A stretch of 64,000 nt of DNA from Massilia solisilvae (GTDB lineage Bacteria > Pseudomonadota > Gammaproteobacteria > Burkholderiales > Burkholderiaceae_D): assembly GCF_024753215.1 (NCBI RefSeq), contig NZ_JANUGV010000010.1, positions 19,885-83,884 on the forward strand, given 5' to 3'. The notes beneath the pieces were generated by a model that saw only the letters and a list, made by a program, of their open reading frames with translations, did not search any database and was not told the DNA's origin. A program made the position numbers and the translations under genes. Position 1 is the stretch's first letter. Every line of letters begins with the position of its first letter. Below, in pieces: positions 58,602-64,000 of the stretch.

Positions 58602-59729
58602 TCAGGGCCGGGTGGTCACACCCACCGCCGAGGTCAACGCGCCCGGGAACAGCAGGCTCAGGTTGCGGTTCCAGTTGGCCAGCGGCGACGCGGCCACATA
58701 CACCACGTCCTTGGGCCGCAGCTCGAACTCCTCGGCCATCGCGATCGATCCGGTCACGCGTGCGTCGAGCTGGAACACACGTGTGCCTTCGGCGGTCTTG
58801 CGCACCACGTAGATCTGGCGCGCGTCACCGGACAACGGGCTTACCCCGCCGCTTTCTCCCAGCGCCTCGTTCAGCGTCAGGCGCCCGTCGTGCATGGTCA
58901 GCGCTTTGGGCGTGATCACCTCGCCCGACACGAACACCTTGCTCTCGTCGCGCGAATGGACGCGCACCACGTCGCCCGGCGCCAGCAGCACCGTATTCGG
59001 ATCGATGCCCTTTTGCACCAGCTCGCGCAGGTTGATGTCGTACCGTACCTTGCTGCGCTCCACTGCAATGCGGCTCTGGTCCGCCGTTGGCAGCAGCCCG
59101 CCGGCCCGGTTGAGCGCCTCCATCAGCGACATCGGGATGTCATTGATTGCCTGCAGCCCCGGCGACTTGACCTCGCCGTCGATGTACACGCGCTTGCTGC
59201 GGTACGACTGCACGCGCAGCGTGACGTTGGGATTGGCAATGTACTTGGCCAGCTTTTCGGACAGCTGCGCCCGCGCCTGTTCCTCGGTCAGCCCTTCCAC
59301 CGGCAGCAGCCCGGCAAACGGAAACTGGATGCGGCCCTTGTGGTCAACCACGAAGCCGGGCGGTGTGGAGTTGGCGGCGGCGGTGGCCAGCGTGCCGTTG
59401 TCGGCGGCGGCCGCGGCCGCGGGCATGCCGGCGCCGGCCAGCTCGGGGTGGTCCCACACCGTAATCGACAGCACGTCGCCGGCGCCGATGCGGTACGGCC
59501 CGGGGTTCTTGACGATCAGGGAGGAGATGTCTTGCTGCTTCTGCTGCGCTGCCTTCTGCTTTTCCGCGTGAATCAACTGCTCGGTGATCATTTCAGTGGG
59601 CGGCGCCGCTTCCGCCCGGCCGTCGGCGCCGCCGGAATGGAACTGCAGCCCACTGGCACACCCCGCAAGCGCCGACACGATCAACAGGGGGCAGGTCCGT
59701 AGAAGTGCTCTTGCAATAGAGAATCTCAT
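58602..59729 (-). CDS. wza: Wza-like polysaccharide export lipoprotein
   Basis: A 375-residue outer-membrane exporter with lipobox cysteine C24 (VSALAGC), a Poly_export domain starting GPYRIGAGDVLSITVWDHPEL (about 77-97), then SLBB domains (VYIDGEVKSPGLQAI, VFVSGEVITPKALTM). An Ala/Gly-rich insert (about 98-125) interrupts the export domain, as in relatives. The C terminus (NWNRNLSLLFPGALTSAVG) would form the membrane-spanning helix. It forms the outer channel through which the polymer passes, in contact with the Wzc-like protein encoded next. Confidence 0.92.
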   Translation of the reverse strand: MRFSIARALLRTCPLLIVSALAGCASGLQFHSGGADGRAEAAPPTEMITEQLIHAEKQKAAQQKQQDISSLIVKNPGPYRIGAGDVLSITVWDHPELAGAGMPAAAAAADNGTLATAAANSTPPGFVVDHKGRIQFPFAGLLPVEGLTEEQARAQLSEKLAKYIANPNVTLRVQSYRSKRVYIDGEVKSPGLQAINDIPMSLMEALNRAGGLLPTADQSRIAVERSKVRYDINLRELVQKGIDPNTVLLAPGDVVRVHSRDESKVFVSGEVITPKALTMHDGRLTLNEALGESGGVSPLSGDARQIYVVRKTAEGTRVFQLDARVTGSIAMAEEFELRPKDVVYVAASPLANWNRNLSLLFPGALTSAVGVTTRP

Positions 59730-59865
59730 GATGATCGCCTGTCAAGAAACGCCTCCATGTCAGAGTACGGCGTCTCAATGGCTGGGCTTTGGCGCACGTC
59801 AAACGCCGGGCTCAGGTGGCAAGGTTTAGAGCAGGGAGGCGTTGAAAGCCGGGCTCAACCGTAGT

Positions 59866-59880
59866 GCCGGTCCGACCGGC
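59866..59880. repeat. Hairpin after the TolA/TonB-like gene
   Basis: GCCGGT-CCG-ACCGGC, a perfect 6-bp inverted repeat 6 nt after the stop of the leftward coiled-coil gene. No U-run follows, so a terminator or mRNA-stabilising role is only possible. Confidence 0.35.
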
Positions 59881-59886
59881 TGGGCG

Positions 59887-61713
59887 TCAGCGCACTTCCT
59901 CCAGCAGCTTGAGCCCGTTCGCAAACGTCCAGATGCGGCGGATCTCGATCACGTCGTACAACGCCGCGACATTCGGCGGGAACGCGGCGTAGCGCTCGTT
60001 CAGGCGCACGATCCGCCGCACCGCCGCATCCACCTCGGCGTGGCCGCTGGAGCGTACGATCATCACGTCCTCGACGCTACCGTCGCTGCGCAGCGCCACG
60101 CTGACCACCGGATCGATACGCACGCGGTCGCCCAGCTGGCCGCCGTTGAGCGTGCCGTTGCGCTCGATCTTCTGGCGAAAGCCGTCGATGTACAGGCGCA
60201 GCGGCACGTCGCGCTCCGCCCCCGTGGACACGACCCGCCGGCGCTGCCGCGAATCGTCCTCGATCGTGCGCGCCACGGGCGGCGCGCCGCCGAGCACACC
60301 AAGTCCACGCACCAGCTCGCGCGCGCGGTTGCCAAGCTCGCTGCCGAGCGCCGTGCGCCGGGCTCGCTCGCCGGCCAGTCCGCTGCCACCAAACGCTGCG
60401 CCCGCTCCGGCGCCCGGCGCCACGGTTTCCTGACCAGCCACCGCGTCCTGCGCACGCCGCGCTTCTGCCTGCGCGCGCTGGCGCGCCAGTTCCTCTGCCT
60501 GGCGCTGCGCAAGCTGCTCGGCCCGGCGCCGGGCGGCATCCTCGGCCTCGCGCCGCAGCGCTTCCTGCTGCGCTTTTTGCTGGGCTGCGAGTACTTCCCG
60601 CTGGCGCAGCTCGGCCTGCTGGCGCTCTTCCTCCGCGCGCTGGCGCGACTGCCGCTCCTGTTCCTCGGCCTGCCGCTGGCGCTCCAGCCTGTCCTGCGCG
60701 GCGCGCTGCTCGGCCAGCAGGCGGGCGTGTTCTTGCGCAGCGCGCTGGCGCGCCAGTTCGCGCGCCGCCGCTTCCGCCGCCCGCTGCTGTTCCTGCTCCC
60801 GGACCAAGGCCGCGGCAGCGTCGCGCTCCCGTTCCTGCTGCCGGGCCAGCGCCTCGGCCGCTTCCTGCGCGCGGGTGCGCTCCTGTTCCGCCAGCCGCAA
60901 CTGCTCCTGCCGTTGGGCTTCCTGCGCCGCGCGCAACTGCTCCTCGCGCTGCGTCCGTTCCTGCTCGCGGCGCAACGCCAGCGCCTGCTCGGCCTGCCGC
61001 TGCTCTTGCGCGCGCAGCGCCGCCAGCCGTTCCTGTTCCTGGCGCTGCTGTTCCAGCTTCGCCATTTCCAGCTGGCGAGTCTCCTCCTGCGCCTGCCGGG
61101 CTGCGGCCTCTTCCGCTTGCCTGCGCGTCTCCGCAACGCGCTGCTCGGCCGCCGCCTGTTCGATCCGTTCACGCTGCTCAGCGTCGTTGCCGGCGACGCT
61201 GGCGCCGTTACCCTCCTCTGCACCAGTGCGCAACACGGCCGTCCCGCTGTCCGTACTCGCGTCCGGTTCCGGCTGAGGGATGCTGAACGATGGCTCGGGC
61301 TTGCCATCCTGCGCAATCACACGCTCGCTCAACGCCTCGGTTTTTGGATGAACGACTGGCCGGCCGGACCGTTTGCGCGGGACTCGTTTTGCCGGGCTCG
61401 CCTTCACCGGTGGCGGCGGAACACGCTCCACCAACCGCAGCCCGTGTGCTGGCGCGTCCGGCATCGGCGCTTGAGGCATTGCCTCGACCGGTTGAACCGG
61501 GTCACCAGCCGGCGGCGCAGACTCACTCGCCAGCGGCCGCAACGGAGCTGCAAGCCTCACGACCAGCCGGGAAACGGCACCGGCCCCGAGCCCCGGCACC
61601 CCGAACTGCAGCGACAGCAGCAACGCGTGCGCCGCCAAGGACAGCGACAGGCCAACGGCAAGGCGCCGGTTGACCAATTCGCTTTGGCTGGACGGGCTGG
61701 CGGCAGTGGACAT
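59887..61713 (-). CDS. TolA/TonB-like energy-transducer-type protein with long coiled coil
   Basis: A 608-residue protein: one N-terminal membrane helix (LAVGLSLSLAAHALLLSLQFG, about 17-37), a Pro-rich stretch (ERVPPPPVKASPAKRVPRK), about 250 residues of Gln/Glu/Arg/Ala-rich coiled coil (about 180-430), a Gly/Ala linker and a C-terminal TonB-like domain (DPVVSVALRSDGSVEDVMIVRSSGHAEVDAAVRRIV). The layout is that of TolA/TonB, far longer than normal TonB. It may transmit force to an outer-membrane partner. ATG 61713 is used; TTG 61737 is in frame and neither has a clear ribosome site. No exbB/exbD or tolQ/tolR is adjacent. Confidence 0.8.
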   Translation of the reverse strand: MSTAASPSSQSELVNRRLAVGLSLSLAAHALLLSLQFGVPGLGAGAVSRLVVRLAAPLRPLASESAPPAGDPVQPVEAMPQAPMPDAPAHGLRLVERVPPPPVKASPAKRVPRKRSGRPVVHPKTEALSERVIAQDGKPEPSFSIPQPEPDASTDSGTAVLRTGAEEGNGASVAGNDAEQRERIEQAAAEQRVAETRRQAEEAAARQAQEETRQLEMAKLEQQRQEQERLAALRAQEQRQAEQALALRREQERTQREEQLRAAQEAQRQEQLRLAEQERTRAQEAAEALARQQERERDAAAALVREQEQQRAAEAAARELARQRAAQEHARLLAEQRAAQDRLERQRQAEEQERQSRQRAEEERQQAELRQREVLAAQQKAQQEALRREAEDAARRRAEQLAQRQAEELARQRAQAEARRAQDAVAGQETVAPGAGAGAAFGGSGLAGERARRTALGSELGNRARELVRGLGVLGGAPPVARTIEDDSRQRRRVVSTGAERDVPLRLYIDGFRQKIERNGTLNGGQLGDRVRIDPVVSVALRSDGSVEDVMIVRSSGHAEVDAAVRRIVRLNERYAAFPPNVAALYDVIEIRRIWTFANGLKLLEEVR

Positions 61714-61851
61714 GGCGCGAGAAATGTTGTCGGACAAACAGCATAACGTTTACTCGACCGTAACGCGAGGCGCGCACGATACGGAACATCGCGGCAAACC
61801 CCGTTCTGGCAGAATGAGCATGGATGGTGATACGCCGACTGAGGAGGGATC

Positions 61852-63153
61852 ATGTCCCCCGGATTCATCTTCGCAACCGGGATCGAAAACAGCGCCCCGA
61901 CCATCGACCACGGCAGGAAGCGTGTCGACGAGATGGAAAAGTGCGGCCACTACAAATACTGGCGCACCGACTTCGACCTGGTGCAGGAACTGGGCCTGAA
62001 GGTGCTGCGCTACGGCCCGCCGCTGCACCGCACCTGGCTTGGGCCCAACCGCTACGACTGGGACTTTGCCGACCTGAGCTTTTACGACCTGCGCGAGCGC
62101 AACATTGCCGCCATCGTGGACCTGTGCCACTTCGGCCTGCCCGACTGGCTCGGCAACTTCCAGAACCCCGACTTCCCCGAGCTCTTTGCCCGCTACGCGC
62201 GCGCCTTCGCCGAGCGCTACCCGTGGAACCAGCTCTACACGCCGGTCAACGAAATGTCGATCTGCGCCCTGTTCTCGACCCTGTACGGCTGGTGGAACGA
62301 ACAGGAACGCACCGACCGCGCCTTCGTCACCGCGATGAAGCACATCGTCAAGGCCAACATCCTGGCCATGCACGCCATCCTGAAGGTGCGGCCGGACGCG
62401 CTCTTTGTGCAAAGCGAATCAAGCGAGTACTACCATGCCGAGAACCCGCGCGCCATCGGCCCGGCCGAAGTGCGCAATGCGCGCCGCTTCCTGTCGCTCG
62501 ACCTGAACTACGGCCGCCGGGTCGATTCGGAAATGTACGAATACATGCTCGACAACGGCATGACCCGCGACGAGTACCACTTCTTCCTCAACAACAACCT
62601 CAAGCACCACTGCATCATGGGCAACGACTATTACCAGACCAACGAGCACTACGTCCGTGCCGACGGTTCGACCCGTGCCGCAGGCGAAATCTTCGGCTAC
62701 GCCGTCATCACCCACCAGTACTACAACCGCTATCGACTGCCCGTGATGCACACCGAAACCAACCTGTGCGAGGGCCCCAACGGCGACGAGGCGGTCAAGT
62801 GGCTGCGCAAGGAATGGGCGAACGTGCTACGCGTGCGCAACAACGGTGTGCCACTGGTCGGTTTCACCTGGTACTCCCTTACTGACCAGGTGGACTGGGA
62901 CTCGGCCCTGCGCGAGGACAAGGGCCGGGTCAACGCGCTCGGCCTGTTCGACCTGAACCGCAAGATCCGGCCCGTGGGGATCGCCTACCGCGAGCTCGTG
63001 CAAGACTGGCTGCAGGTGCTGCCGACACAGAGCGTGTGCCTGCAGGTGCCGATGGCCATGCCGAGCGACTACGACCTGATCTGCAACGTGCGGCCGACCA
63101 TGCCTCGAGACGAAGGCCGGACGCTCGCGCCGAGCAATACCGAGGGCAACTGA
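61852..63153 (+). CDS. GH1-family glycosidase-like protein
   Basis: A 433-residue (beta/alpha)8 protein of the beta-glucosidase type: FATGIENSAPTID at the N terminus, KYWRTDFDLVQELGLKVLRYG, the acid/base E134 in YTPVNEMSICALF, the nucleophile E302 in VMHTETNLCEG, and GFTWYSLTDQVDW. No signal peptide, so it is cytoplasmic. Substrate unknown; its place beside a polysaccharide locus and upstream of an oxidoreductase suggests sugar catabolism or modification. AGGAGGG lies before the ATG. The SDR gene follows 17 nt later. Confidence 0.85.
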   Translation: MSPGFIFATGIENSAPTIDHGRKRVDEMEKCGHYKYWRTDFDLVQELGLKVLRYGPPLHRTWLGPNRYDWDFADLSFYDLRERNIAAIVDLCHFGLPDWLGNFQNPDFPELFARYARAFAERYPWNQLYTPVNEMSICALFSTLYGWWNEQERTDRAFVTAMKHIVKANILAMHAILKVRPDALFVQSESSEYYHAENPRAIGPAEVRNARRFLSLDLNYGRRVDSEMYEYMLDNGMTRDEYHFFLNNNLKHHCIMGNDYYQTNEHYVRADGSTRAAGEIFGYAVITHQYYNRYRLPVMHTETNLCEGPNGDEAVKWLRKEWANVLRVRNNGVPLVGFTWYSLTDQVDWDSALREDKGRVNALGLFDLNRKIRPVGIAYRELVQDWLQVLPTQSVCLQVPMAMPSDYDLICNVRPTMPRDEGRTLAPSNTEGN

Positions 63154-63170
63154 GCGCCCAGGAGGCAGTC

Positions 63171-63908
63171 ATGCGTTTCACTGGACAAGTGGCCATCGTC
63201 ACCGGCGCCACCGGCGGCATCGGCATGGCCGTGGCAACGCGGCTAGCCCATGAAGGCGCCAGCGTCGTGCTGGCCGCGCGCAATTCGCTCAAGCTGGCAC
63301 AGGCACAGGCGCAGCTACAGGCTGCGGGCGCCCCGGCCGTGTTTTGCAGCACCTGCGACGTGTCCCACGAAGACCAGGTGCGCAACACGGTGGACGAAAC
63401 CATTGCGCGCTTCGGTCGGCTTGACGTGGTGGTCAACAACGCCGGCGTCATGAACTTCAAGCCGCTTGAGGAGCAGACGGCCGAGGACTGGAACAGCGTG
63501 CTCGGGGTGGACCTGCTCGGCGCGTTCTTCTTCATTAAGCATGCGTTTCGCGTGATGATCCATGGCGGCGCGATCGTCAACGTATCCAGTGTGCATGCAG
63601 TCGAAACCTCGCCGCTGATTGCCCCTTACGCGGCGGCCAAGACCGCCCTGCTCTCGCTCACCCGCTCGGCCGCGCTGGAAGGCAAGCCGCGCCACATCCG
63701 CGTCAACGCGGTGCTCCCCGGCGCCATCGACACGCCTATGCTGTGGGATAACCCGAACATCAAGTCAGGCGTGGAAAAGATCGACCAGCGCGACGTCGGC
63801 CAGCCCGAAAACGTGGCCGCCGCCATCACCTACCTGGCCTCGCCGGACGCGGCCTTTGTGCAGGGGGCGATGCTCCGGGTGGATGGGGGACGTCTGGATC
63901 GGCTATAG
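63171..63908 (+). CDS. Short-chain dehydrogenase/reductase (SDR)
   Basis: A 245-residue classical SDR: cofactor motif TGATGGIGMA (about 11-20), NNAG near 89-92, catalytic S140 (VNVSSVHA), Y153 and K157 (PYAAAKT), and the DGGRLDRL end. It would use NAD(P) to oxidise or reduce an alcohol or keto group. AGGAGG precedes the ATG. The 17-nt gap makes an operon with the GH1 gene, so a sugar substrate is likely but unproven. Confidence 0.9.
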   Translation: MRFTGQVAIVTGATGGIGMAVATRLAHEGASVVLAARNSLKLAQAQAQLQAAGAPAVFCSTCDVSHEDQVRNTVDETIARFGRLDVVVNNAGVMNFKPLEEQTAEDWNSVLGVDLLGAFFFIKHAFRVMIHGGAIVNVSSVHAVETSPLIAPYAAAKTALLSLTRSAALEGKPRHIRVNAVLPGAIDTPMLWDNPNIKSGVEKIDQRDVGQPENVAAAITYLASPDAAFVQGAMLRVDGGRLDRL

Positions 63909-64000
63909 CTAGCGATCCAGATTCGTGCCATTAATGCGAAAAAATGCGGAGAACCCACTTGAACATCTAGTAGCCGTGCCCTGCCTACTTTCCCATCAGG

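Noticed and set aside
56289..59702. Rightward open frame of 1137 codons opposite wzc and wza
   Set aside because: Antisense to two well-supported export genes and not protein-like.

Overview
The window reads as a chromosomal segment of a GC-rich betaproteobacterium, most likely Oxalobacteraceae (Massilia, Duganella or Janthinobacterium-like). This is inferred from the Burkholderiales-type type VI secretion (T6SS) genes, a polyhydroxyalkanoate phasin, a PEP-CTERM protein, strong third-position GC and the family resemblance of the proteins. No 16S rRNA is present, so the placement is an inference.

Layout. 0-2.5 kb: the 5' part of rnr (RNase R), three identical tandem tRNA-Leu(CAG) genes with promoter and terminator, a CueR-type copper regulator with a classic 19-bp-spacer MerR promoter, a small exported protein and a phasin. 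2.6-20.2 kb: a T6SS locus in three blocks. A leftward block holds a TPR lipoprotein, tssB, tssC, hcp, tssE, a Tae2-like amidase effector, its exported STY0301-type immunity protein, clpV and tssA. A rightward block is tssJ-tssK-tssL. A second leftward block holds a TagX-like M15 peptidase, tssM, tagF and an OmpA-like peptidoglycan binder. tssF, tssG, vgrG and PAAR genes are absent from the window; the effector/immunity pair sits where tssF-tssG are often found.

20.2-25 kb: a proline/alanine-rich single-pass membrane protein, then a two-gene DNA repair operon (FAN1-like VRR-NUC nuclease and an XPD/DinG-like helicase with an N-terminal PD-(D/E)XK nuclease domain) behind a good LexA (SOS) box. 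25-28.5 kb: a leftward operon of two LiaF/DUF5668-type membrane proteins, a sensor kinase and a LytTR regulator, then two small genes. 28.5-39.4 kb: a PEP-CTERM protein behind a candidate sigma-54 promoter and palindrome, a secreted protein, a large TonB-dependent receptor, a DUF1460 lipoprotein, a GH19 enzyme, an orphan dnaK and an exported metallo-beta-lactamase-fold protein.

39.7-59.7 kb: an exopolysaccharide or capsule locus. A 16-kb rightward series encodes a WbpM/PglF-like dehydratase, wbpA-wbpB-wbpD-wbpE homologues (UDP-2,3-diacetamido-glucuronate synthesis), a flippase, a polymerase-like protein, two GT4 glycosyltransferases, an acyl/aminoacyl-transferase-like protein, a deacetylase-like protein, a second sugar aminotransferase, an initiating sugar-phosphate transferase, a PAP2 phosphatase and an OafA-type acyltransferase. 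A convergent leftward pair encodes the Wza-type outer-membrane exporter and the Wzc-type tyrosine kinase/co-polymerase. Together these look like a largely complete Wzx/Wzy-dependent pathway. The window ends with a long TolA/TonB-like coiled-coil protein, a GH1-family glycosidase and a short-chain dehydrogenase.
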